Origin: Candidatus Sulfotelmatobacter sp.
Lineage (GTDB): Bacteria; Acidobacteriota; Terriglobia; Terriglobales; Acidobacteriaceae
Length of the DNA: 5,761 nt
Direction of reading: 5' to 3'
NCBI GenBank assembly: GCA_030040725.1
Contig: JASHTD010000357.1
Coordinates: 1 to 5,761 of the forward strand
Numbering within the stretch: position 1 is the first letter of the stretch; each line of letters opens with the position of its first letter. The position numbers and the translations under genes are program-made. Below are positions 1 through 5,390 of this stretch, in pieces. The notes under the pieces were generated by a model. That model was given only the letters and a program-made list of their open reading frames with translations, was not told the DNA's origin and ran no database searches.

Positions 1-365
1 CCGATCTTCAGCGCGACATCGACACGCAGAGACTGGTTAATATTCAGTTCCTGCGGTTGAGTCACAGTCTTGGTAAAGCTCTTCATCTCGACGGCCACGA
101 CATACCTGCCAATCGGAAGATCGAGGACTTGAAACGAGCCCGTGCCGTCGGTGAGCACAGTTCGCCGCACATTGGTCCCCGCGTTCGTGACGGTCACTCT
201 AGCGCCAGCGACCGCGGCCCCCTGCGGGTCGGTAACGATCCCTATGATTCGACCGTTAGTGTTTTGGCAAACCGCGGGAATACAAAATGCTAGGCACACG
301 ATCGTTAGTCGAATGAGCAGTTGATAGCGGCTCGATCTGAATACTGAACTTCCGTAGGGCTTCAT
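1..365 (-). CDS. TonB-dependent receptor, Oar-like, N-terminal part (runs off the left edge)
   Basis: Only the first 121 residues are inside the window. They start MKPYGSSVFR, with basic residues ahead of a hydrophobic stretch (about 16-33, LLIRLTIVCLAFCIPAVC) that reads as a Sec signal peptide, cut probably just before Gln34. Residues 40-120 form a carboxypeptidase-regulatory-like beta-sandwich domain: GIVTDPQGAAVAGARVTV, then a TDGTGSFQVLDLPIGRY-type turn, ending in LRVDVAL. In Acidobacteria this pairing is typical of very large outer-membrane TonB-dependent receptors whose plug and barrel follow; those parts are outside the window, so transport function is inferred. The ATG at 363-365 is chosen because an AGGGAGG ribosome site sits 8 bases upstream. 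There is no frameshift in the visible part. A different exported protein carrying the same domain is possible but less likely. The substrate is unknown; proximity to a sugar operon is only suggestive, because about 800 bases and a repeat separate them. Confidence 0.82.
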   Translation of the reverse strand, partial: MKPYGSSVFRSSRYQLLIRLTIVCLAFCIPAVCQNTNGRIIGIVTDPQGAAVAGARVTVTNAGTNVRRTVLTDGTGSFQVLDLPIGRYVVAVEMKSFTKTVTQPQELNINQSLRVDVALKI

Positions 366-373
366 GGACCAAA

Positions 374-380
374 CCTCCCT
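374..380 (-). promoter_or_regulatory. Ribosome binding site of the TonB-dependent receptor
   Basis: The minus strand reads AGGGAGG, then 8 bases (TTTGGTCC), then ATG at 365. It fixes the start of the receptor gene and makes the signal peptide begin at the right place. Confidence 0.75.
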
Positions 381-506
381 GGGAGAAATAACTGGCGGAA
401 GAGATGGAAGGCGGTGAAAAAGAGACCGCTTCGGTGAACCCCAAAGTCGCGAAGAAACAGTCGACCGTCATTCGCGATAGATTTGGAACCTTACGATAAT
501 CCGGGA

Positions 507-536
507 AGGTTAGTGAAAATCAGCGAGATCTGTCAA
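507..536 (-). promoter_or_regulatory. Candidate sigma-70-type promoter for the receptor
   Basis: The minus strand has a perfect -35 hexamer TTGACA (531-536). It is followed 18 bases later by TAACCT (507-512), which keeps the T, A and final T of the -10 consensus. Transcription would begin near 500 and give a leader of about 135 bases before the ATG at 365. The weak -10 and the long leader make this a candidate only. Confidence 0.4.
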
Positions 537-594
537 GCCAATTGTCGATTCGGTAGTGTCTGAAATTGTGCGGGAATTCTGAACCGTCCTACTG

Positions 595-637
595 AGCCGA
601 TCCGCTTGGAGAGCGTTCGCTAGTAATAGCCGATCCG
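595..637. repeat. Short direct repeat, two copies of AGCCGATCCG
   Basis: Identical 10-base words lie at 595-604 and 628-637, with the next bases also similar (CTT versus TTC). The 33-base period puts both on the same face of the helix. They lie about 60 bases upstream of the promoter candidate, measured on the minus strand, so they could be paired protein-binding sites. With only two short copies, chance remains possible. Confidence 0.25.
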
Positions 638-649
638 TTCCCCTCGCGC

Positions 650-675
650 CATCAGATCTCCCTCACCCCTCCGCA
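650..675 (+). repeat. Imperfect copy of the 999-1021 tRNA-like word
   Basis: The stretch begins CATCAGATCTCCCTCA and ends CCTCCGCA. It aligns with 999-1021 (CATCGAATC and so on to TCCGCA) if a few one-base gaps are allowed. The two words lie in the same orientation and bracket the G+C-poor stretch. If real, they are degraded left and right ends of a small insertion of about 350 bases. Confidence 0.25.
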
Positions 676-712
676 TTCCGCGTCGCCCCGCTATCGCTCC
701 GCGCCGCCAGGG

Positions 713-985
713 GTGTTCGGATTCCCCCGCCCCTATAGCTATCCCCCTATGGGTTCGACTCCGTCTCGAAAGGTCCTTAAACTTCGATTTCGATTTCCTT
801 TAATAAAAAATAATGATAGAAGGAGCGGGGGCCGGGAATCGCAGCTAATACCGACTGATACCATTTCCGAAAAACTACAGGCAGTAAGAGAAATTATAGA
901 AACTGCAGCCGAAATGAAGAATGTGCCTGAAGGCCCGCATAAACACTGGCTATTATCGTTATGTATAGGTCTCACAGCGAGATAG
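713..985 (+). other. G+C-poor atypical stretch with a 90-codon open frame of doubtful coding status
   Basis: A GTG-initiated frame of 90 codons runs here, with an in-frame ATG at 749. I do not recognise the product. The first third is proline/arginine-rich, and residues 51-72 could form an amphipathic helix (SEKLQAVREIIETAAEMK). Bases 781-960 are about 42 percent G+C by hand count, whereas 661-720 is strongly G+C-rich. The frame also uses ATA, TTA, AGA and AGG codons, unlike the neighbouring genes. No good ribosome site precedes either start, because the upstream bases are pyrimidine-rich. A similar-sized minus-strand frame (739-975) is equally unconvincing. I read the stretch as foreign or degraded DNA rather than a proven gene. 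Confidence 0.25.
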
Positions 986-1000
986 CAAAGACGGCGGTCA

Positions 1001-1020
1001 TCGAATCCCTCCCTCTCCGC
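1001..1020 (+). other. tRNA-Ser 3'-end-like fragment, possible attachment-site remnant
   Basis: The 20 bases TCGAATCCCTCCCTCTCCGC read like the 3' end of a bacterial serine tRNA: second half of the T loop, T stem, acceptor strand and discriminator G. No tRNA body precedes them. The bases about 90 upstream do not start with the matching GGAGAG strand, and the T stem on the 5' side is broken (GGTCATCGAAT). A lone tRNA 3' end is what an integrative element leaves at its junction. The match is to remembered tRNA sequences, not to an alignment. The stretch is pyrimidine-rich, which raises the chance of coincidence. Confidence 0.35.
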
Positions 1021-1075
1021 AAGATTTTCAGGAAATTCACCGACCGGTTACTTTGAGTCCCGTATGACTTGTCCT

Positions 1076-1159
1076 CCACCCTAGCGCAAAGAACGCGCTA
1101 GGATGGGGCATCCCTCAGCTGAGATGGCTATAAAGTCACTATGCCGAGGATGGGCCACC
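1076..1159. repeat. Cluster of hairpins, probable dispersed palindromic (REP-like) element
   Basis: Three hairpin-forming stretches follow each other. The first (1076-1106) pairs CCACCCTAGCGC with GCGCTAGGATGG: 11 of 12 pairs around a 7-base loop AAAGAAC. The second is a perfect 10-base palindrome CTCAGCTGAG (1114-1123). The third is a 6-pair stem with one bulge (1126-1145). The word AGGATGGG followed by CC-rich bases occurs twice, at 1100-1113 and 1147-1159. The cluster begins 7 bases after the amidohydrolase stop on the minus strand. There is no T-run after the main stem in either direction, so a textbook intrinsic terminator is unlikely, although the fold could still stop exonucleases or polymerase. 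Similar CTAGCGC/GCGCTAGG-GGGGCA elements recur, as I recall, in acidobacterial genomes. Confidence 0.55.
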
Positions 1160-1165
1160 TAAGCG

Positions 1166-2272
1166 TCACAATCCTGGAATCCAACGAATGGCATTGCTGC
1201 GAAATATTTTCTCTAGGACCGGACGGGGCAGGTTCAACCCATGCACCTGCTTGCCTTCCACGTTGAGCGTCTCGCCGGTTGCCAGGAATTTCCAGTCACG
1301 CACGTAGGTGGACCGCCATTCTTTCAATGTGTCCTGCACATTGGCATCGGGGAGCAAATCGAGATCGGTGCCGTACAGAACGCGACCCTGATACTTGATG
1401 AGAAATGCACGCACTTTCTCCGGCGGCATCAGCACGAGGTATTCCATTCTTGCCGCGGTGTCGATGGCGAAGTTCGGATACTTGTCCAAGTGACGAGCGA
1501 TGTTGTCGAGATCGCGCTCCATGCTGCCCAAATGCACTCCTACCATGCGCAGTTGCGGATTGTTAGCGAGAATGTGATCGCGGGCTTCGAGAATCCTCTG
1601 CTTTGAGGGGAAGCCGGGCCGGTTGGCGACATACCATTGCGGATTTTCCTGATAGTAGGACCATGACGGGTCGGTCGCATCCGGTGGACCCCAAGCTACA
1701 TCGGGTTCGGCCAAATGTGTCATCAGAGTTTTGCCGTGGCTGGCGATGTCTTTGTAGATCGGCTCAAACTTAGGATCGTCGGCCATGACGTATTGGCCGC
1801 TACTGTCCTTGATTTCCATTCCGACGTTCTTCCAGATTTTGACCGCCACAGCTCCCTGGTTGAGATCGTGGTTGATCTGCTTGATGGCATCGGCACTGAA
1901 CGAAGCACTGTCAAACCTGTACGGATCGAAGGTGGTACACAGGGCAACGTGGCCACGGCTCGATCGGACTAATGCCAGCGCATCATCCACCTGCGGTTGC
2001 AGACGCTTGCGATAAGGGAGAGTGTCGTCCATCACAAGGATATCCAGCAGTTTCAGGTTCAGCTGTTTGAGCATCTGCTGAAATGCGGGATCTGTCTTGA
2101 AGACATGAACGTGGACATCAATGGGATGGATCGCTGCGAACGCACGAAGAGCGCTTTCGTCGCCGGAGGGTTTTGTTGGAGCAGATGCGGAGGTCGGCGC
2201 CTGAGCCGTGGAAGACAGAGCGATCGAGAGACCCAAGATGACTTGAGCGATAGTTCGTGTCCAACCTACCAT
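1166..2272 (-). CDS. Exported metal-dependent amidohydrolase, TIM-barrel (Amidohydro_2 type)
   Basis: The 368-residue protein starts with a signal peptide: Arg6, then a hydrophobic core about 8-20, with probable cleavage after STA at 23 or AQA at 25. The mature part carries amidohydrolase-superfamily metal-site features: His54-Val-His56 on the first strand (IDVHVHVF), Lys145 in AVKIWKNVGM, His186 in LMTHLAEPD, His247 in VGVHLGS and Asp303 in LYGTDLD. These suggest hydrolysis of a C-N, C-O or C-C bond, or lactone opening, in the periplasm. The exact reaction cannot be named. The ATG at 2272 is chosen because AAGGAG lies 6 bases upstream and the signal peptide follows at once. The frame stays open to 2386, but that longer form would overlap the isomerase gene and bury the signal peptide behind a very basic stretch. 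It is the last gene of the operon, 70 bases after the isomerase stop. Confidence 0.85.
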   Translation of the reverse strand: MVGWTRTIAQVILGLSIALSSTAQAPTSASAPTKPSGDESALRAFAAIHPIDVHVHVFKTDPAFQQMLKQLNLKLLDILVMDDTLPYRKRLQPQVDDALALVRSSRGHVALCTTFDPYRFDSASFSADAIKQINHDLNQGAVAVKIWKNVGMEIKDSSGQYVMADDPKFEPIYKDIASHGKTLMTHLAEPDVAWGPPDATDPSWSYYQENPQWYVANRPGFPSKQRILEARDHILANNPQLRMVGVHLGSMERDLDNIARHLDKYPNFAIDTAARMEYLVLMPPEKVRAFLIKYQGRVLYGTDLDLLPDANVQDTLKEWRSTYVRDWKFLATGETLNVEGKQVHGLNLPRPVLEKIFRSNAIRWIPGL

Positions 2273-2278
2273 CGGAAA

Positions 2279-2284
2279 CTCCTT
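2279..2284 (-). promoter_or_regulatory. Ribosome binding site that decides the amidohydrolase start
   Basis: The minus strand reads AAGGAG, then TTTCCG, then ATG (2272). It favours the 368-residue form over the open-frame start at 2386. The inverted repeat TTCCG-CACGA-CGGAA at 2283-2297 touches its 5' edge and could modestly mask it. Confidence 0.75.
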
Positions 2285-2342
2285 CCGTCGTGCGGAACGG
2301 CGTCTCGCTTTCCTTCGAGAGGCCCATACCCAGATTGGAGAC

Positions 2343-3725
2343 TCAGGGAAGAATTGCCCTGATTCCCGTGAGTTCACAAAAATCAACTAGCGCCGGATAA
2401 AGATCTTCGCCGTACCCGAGACATGCGTATTCATTCGTCCAGTGCTGGAGCAAAACTTCGATGTCACAATGCGCAGTCACGAAACCGTGCGGCCAGAACG
2501 GGATGCCACATTCATCGAGCCGTTTTTCTATCTGATTTGCTGCTGGCTCGAAAATGCTGGCTCGAGCAATGACCATTTGAAACTCACCGTTCACTCTGCC
2601 GAGCCGGGCCAAGACTCCTTCTCCCACTTTGCAGATCAACTTTACCGAGAGACCGCCGGCTTCACCTTCCGTAGGGATGCCGTGTTCCGAGAAACCAGCC
2701 GGACCCAGCTTGCCGGCCAATGAAGGCGGACACGCACCATCCCCGATGATTTTTATTTCTTTTGTCTTCTTATCAATATGCTGCAAATCGCCGTAATACA
2801 CCCTTTCCTTGCTCAATTTGGTGAGCAGAAGAACTGTGAGGGCAGTATTGAAATCGCCCAGCGTGGAAGTACCAACACCATCCTCAAGCATCATGCTCTG
2901 CGCAAAGCAAGTGGCGGAGTAATCGCTCGCGAGGCCGGGAAAAGATTGGATGGTGTAGAAATCAAACTTTTCTTTCGCCACAACTTTTTTCATAGCGAGG
3001 TATAGACGCATGGAGCGCTCGGTCACTGTGTTCCGGTCGGGTTCCTTGCCAAACAGCTGCTTCAACCTTGGCCGCAGGTCATCCAATTCTCTTGCAGAGA
3101 TTTTCTCAGCAGCTTGCTTCAACTCGGTCGTATCCCGGGAATCGATATCGATGCCAAACATTCTCATCCATTGGGAGGGATCGGCCACGCCACAGGTTTG
3201 CCCCATTCCACGGCCACCGAATGTACCGATGGTCGACATGTTTAATAAATTTTTCAGATGGGAGGCCCGAGCGTAACTGACAATCTTGTTGACGGTGTCT
3301 GGTTCGTCGACGCTTCCGTAGACAAATTTGTGTGGGACACCGATTTCGAGCAAACCTCCGTGAAGCACCAATCCGCCTACGGGCCGCCAGCCTTGCGAGC
3401 CCGGGTGTGTCCATACAAGCAATCCTTTGCCGCTTGCGGAATAATCGCGAATGGCGCCGACCAGGTGCGCCGCCCAGACCCAGGTCCCAGAAAATAGAAT
3501 CACGGCATCGATGGCATCATCGCATTTCATTTTCTTGAATGCGGCACGAGCTTCTTCTTTGCTGGCGACAACAACGTTGTGCTCGACACCTTTCAGGCCA
3601 GCGGTAACCAGCGCGCTCTTGGCGTGCTGAACCAGCGCATCGTCGATAAATGGTGTGCCGGACGGATCCTTCAGGCCATCTTTATGAACTCCGAAGACTA
3701 TGAAGCCGATTGTGGGTTGGATCAC
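2343..3725 (-). CDS. L-fucose/L-arabinose isomerase-like protein (COG2407-type sugar isomerase)
   Basis: This 460-residue protein has the length and layout of the fucose/arabinose isomerase-like family, which interconverts an aldose and its ketose in the cytoplasm using a divalent metal. Residues 5-130 form a Rossmann-like domain (IGFIVFGVHKDG, later VILFSGTWVW). The middle contains TIGTFGGRGMGQTCG (165-179), and the region FYTIQSFPGLASDYSATCFA to LGDFNTAL (257-295) corresponds to the catalytic core. A C-terminal barrel carries His413 and His419 (WPHGFVTAHCD). Asp291 is a candidate metal ligand. The residue two before it is leucine, where I remember Glu in many relatives (CEGD). Translation starts at GTG, whose bases overlap the kinase stop (GTGA), with AGGAGG 4 bases upstream. 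Neighbouring the kinase, it should supply a ketose for phosphorylation. The sugar is unknown. Confidence 0.8.
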   Translation of the reverse strand: MIQPTIGFIVFGVHKDGLKDPSGTPFIDDALVQHAKSALVTAGLKGVEHNVVVASKEEARAAFKKMKCDDAIDAVILFSGTWVWAAHLVGAIRDYSASGKGLLVWTHPGSQGWRPVGGLVLHGGLLEIGVPHKFVYGSVDEPDTVNKIVSYARASHLKNLLNMSTIGTFGGRGMGQTCGVADPSQWMRMFGIDIDSRDTTELKQAAEKISARELDDLRPRLKQLFGKEPDRNTVTERSMRLYLAMKKVVAKEKFDFYTIQSFPGLASDYSATCFAQSMMLEDGVGTSTLGDFNTALTVLLLTKLSKERVYYGDLQHIDKKTKEIKIIGDGACPPSLAGKLGPAGFSEHGIPTEGEAGGLSVKLICKVGEGVLARLGRVNGEFQMVIARASIFEPAANQIEKRLDECGIPFWPHGFVTAHCDIEVLLQHWTNEYACLGYGEDLYPALVDFCELTGIRAILP

Positions 3726-5269
3726 CGTTCCTCCTGCTGACCGATTGAACTTTCATCGCCTGTGATCGCTGTCACTGAAGTGCGAACCTGGCGGTATTGT
3801 TTGACCTGTTGCAAGTAGGCTGCTGCGGTTGCGTGGTCGGGGGAGATGGTCGAAGCCTCGCGGACGACAAGTTCCACTGCCTCTCGGAAGCTTCCGTATT
3901 CTTTCGATGCAACGCCGGCAAGAATGGCTCCGCCGAGACAAACGGATTCCGGGCACTTCATTACATGAAGTTTCCGACCGGACAAAGCCGCTCGTAATTT
4001 TAGACCGAGGGCGGAACGCGAGCCTCCACCCGTCACGTAAACGTCGCGAAATTCTCCCGCTGCTTTCGCCAGAATGTCGGCCATTTGCGACATTTCGCAG
4101 GCCAGCCCTTCGAGAATGCCTTTGTAAATCTGGCTGCGGGACGTGTTCGGGCCCAAACCGGAGATGATTCCACGTGCGTGTGGGTTGAAGTCAGGGTTAC
4201 AAGTACCGATCAGATTGGGAGTGATACAAAGACCGGTGGGGCCCGACGGCACTTCTCGTTCCAATCTCGCGTAGTGGATGGACTCCGGGTCAGATGAATC
4301 AACCTTCTGAGCGAGCACACTTTCACCATCTTCACCGTACAACAGATCGTGGAACCACTTGATCATGATTCCCGATGGAAAATACGCCAGCGTGACGAAC
4401 TTGTCTGGAACCACATGGCAATAAGAGTTGAGAGCAGCAGCTAATGCCGCATCCGTTAGGCTGGGCTGATCGGAGGCAGCCAACAAACATTCGTAAGTGC
4501 CCATCGAGTCGGCCACGCGGCCAGAATCGAAAGCGCCAACGCCCAATGCACCGCAAGGTTGATCATGCCCTCCCAGCACAACCATCGTTCCCGGTGAGAG
4601 CCCGAGTTGACTGGCGACGGATCCGTCTAATTTCCCTGCAATGGTTCCAGCGGGCACGGGGATGGGCAGGCATTCGGGCCTTATCTCGGTGGCTGCGAGA
4701 ATTTCGTCGGACCACCGTCGCTGGCGTATATCGAAGGCCAGATAGCGGGAAGCTAAAGAAAAATCGACATAGGGAGGCAATCGTAATCGCGAAAGAACAT
4801 AACCAATCACAGTCAGAAAACGAACTGAGGAAGCAAAAATGTCAGGCCGGTGCTTACGCAGCCAAAGAAACTTCGCAACCGGATACATGGGATGGGCCAC
4901 CAGGCCGGTGATTTCAAAGAGCCGCTTTCTCCCGAATGTTTTATCGAGCCACACCGCTTCTTCCGTGGCTCGATTGTCCTGGTTGAGAATGGCCGGAGCG
5001 ATGGCTTCGTTGCATTCATTGACCGGCACGAAAGTTTCGCCATGCGAGCTCAGGCACAGCGCTTGGACAGGATCAGAAAGATTCTTAGATACCGTTCGCG
5101 AACTTTGGCACACCGCCTGCCAAAAGCGCTCGGGATTTATCTCCGCGTGCGAAGGAGCGGGGAACTCAGGTGTGTACGCGCAGGCGTGCTGGCTAAGTAT
5201 TTCACCCGTTATCGCAAATGCGACCGCTTTGCACCTGCTCGAACCGATATCTATGGAAAGCAAACTCAT
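3722..5269 (-). CDS. FGGY-family carbohydrate kinase (xylulokinase/fuculokinase-like)
   Basis: The 515-residue protein is a full-length FGGY sugar kinase, using ATP to phosphorylate a sugar in the cytoplasm. The N-terminal domain opens with the phosphate-binding motif LLSIDIGSSRCKAVAF (Asp7, Gly9-Ser11). It contains SSHGE (74-78) and NQDNRA (96-101), in the region that contacts sugar in relatives. The C-terminal domain starts near 230 with GGHDQPCGALGVGA, where Asp236 is the expected catalytic base. SMGTYE (255-260) and the nucleotide-binding VTGGGSRSALGLKLRAALSG (412-431) with CLGGAILAGVA (444-454) follow. The family covers xylulose, fuculose, rhamnulose, ribulose and glycerol kinases, and the sequence alone does not settle which. 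The isomerase directly downstream suggests a ketose. ATG 5269 is the only reasonable start, because the frame upstream has no alternative start before a stop at 5321-5323. It lacks a clear ribosome site. Confidence 0.88.
   Translation of the reverse strand: MSLLSIDIGSSRCKAVAFAITGEILSQHACAYTPEFPAPSHAEINPERFWQAVCQSSRTVSKNLSDPVQALCLSSHGETFVPVNECNEAIAPAILNQDNRATEEAVWLDKTFGRKRLFEITGLVAHPMYPVAKFLWLRKHRPDIFASSVRFLTVIGYVLSRLRLPPYVDFSLASRYLAFDIRQRRWSDEILAATEIRPECLPIPVPAGTIAGKLDGSVASQLGLSPGTMVVLGGHDQPCGALGVGAFDSGRVADSMGTYECLLAASDQPSLTDAALAAALNSYCHVVPDKFVTLAYFPSGIMIKWFHDLLYGEDGESVLAQKVDSSDPESIHYARLEREVPSGPTGLCITPNLIGTCNPDFNPHARGIISGLGPNTSRSQIYKGILEGLACEMSQMADILAKAAGEFRDVYVTGGGSRSALGLKLRAALSGRKLHVMKCPESVCLGGAILAGVASKEYGSFREAVELVVREASTISPDHATAAAYLQQVKQYRQVRTSVTAITGDESSIGQQEER
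3730..3735 (-). promoter_or_regulatory. Ribosome binding site for the GTG-started isomerase, inside the kinase gene
   Basis: AGGAGG lies 4 bases before GTG (3723-3725), within the last codons of the kinase. The stop TGA (3722-3724) and the start share bases as GTGA. A strong site at this overlap implies coupled translation and supports GTG over any later methionine, the next of which is about residue 163. Confidence 0.75.
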
Positions 5270-5298
5270 GATGATTTTTGATTGCCGCTCTGCTTTAC

Positions 5299-5316
5299 CG
5301 CGAAGGCGTTTTCGCG
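5299..5316. promoter_or_regulatory. Candidate operator: inverted repeat CGCGAA-N6-TTCGCG
   Basis: Perfect 6-base arms CGCGAA (5299-5304) and TTCGCG (5311-5316) flank GGCGTT, centred 38 bases upstream of the kinase start. Its size and symmetry suit a dimeric repressor of the LacI or GntR sort, or a small hairpin in the leader. No regulator gene is visible, so the role is inference. Confidence 0.35.
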
Positions 5317-5348
5317 AGATCTACCGGGCGGCTCACGACGTGCCCAAG

Positions 5349-5385
5349 GCAATAGGTTACCTCAGGGAATTTTCGGACCTATTGC
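5349..5385. repeat. Perfect 9-base inverted repeat between the mutarotase-like gene and the kinase
   Basis: GCAATAGGT (5349-5357) and ACCTATTGC (5377-5385) are exact reverse complements separated by 19 bases. The left arm also forms a smaller odd palindrome, AGGTTACCT (5354-5362). No T-run follows on the minus strand, so this is not a classical terminator of the upstream gene. A hairpin that processes the message or a paired operator are the options. Between it and the kinase I find only a weak promoter-like pair (TTGGGC, then TAGATC). Confidence 0.4.
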
Positions 5386-5390
5386 GCTAT

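Larger units (their letters stand above)
366..649. other. Gene-free leader and upstream region of the receptor
   Basis: I see no convincing gene here on either strand. The stretch holds the receptor's ribosome site, the promoter candidate and a long leader. Farther upstream a 10-base direct repeat AGCCGATCCG occurs at 595-604 and 628-637, 33 bases apart, which is about three helical turns. A short minus-strand open frame starting at 471 overlaps the receptor gene out of frame. It has no family resemblance that I recognise, so I treat it as a shadow. Confidence 0.5.

Noticed and set aside
256..471. Minus-strand 71-codon frame overlapping the receptor start
   Set aside because: It is out of frame with the receptor, has no recognisable features, and overlaps a well-supported signal peptide.
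611..640. CGCTAGTAAT-like word resembling the 16S rRNA 3' domain, and AGCTAATACCG near 843-853 resembling another 16S segment
   Set aside because: The words are short and in the wrong order and distance for an rRNA gene, with no rRNA flanks; best explained by chance.
1076..1106. Intrinsic terminator of the operon
   Set aside because: The stem is strong, but no T-rich run follows on the minus strand, so it is described as a palindromic repeat instead.
1241..1606. Long plus-strand frames opposite the amidohydrolase, isomerase and kinase (for example 1241-1606, 1997-2362, 4444-4911, 4850-5281)
   Set aside because: They are antisense shadows of strongly supported minus-strand genes with conserved motifs, and none has a recognisable product.
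2273..2386. N-terminal extension of the amidohydrolase by 38 residues
   Set aside because: It would overlap the isomerase gene, is rich in Arg and Lys with no family match, and the strong ribosome site and signal peptide point to 2272.
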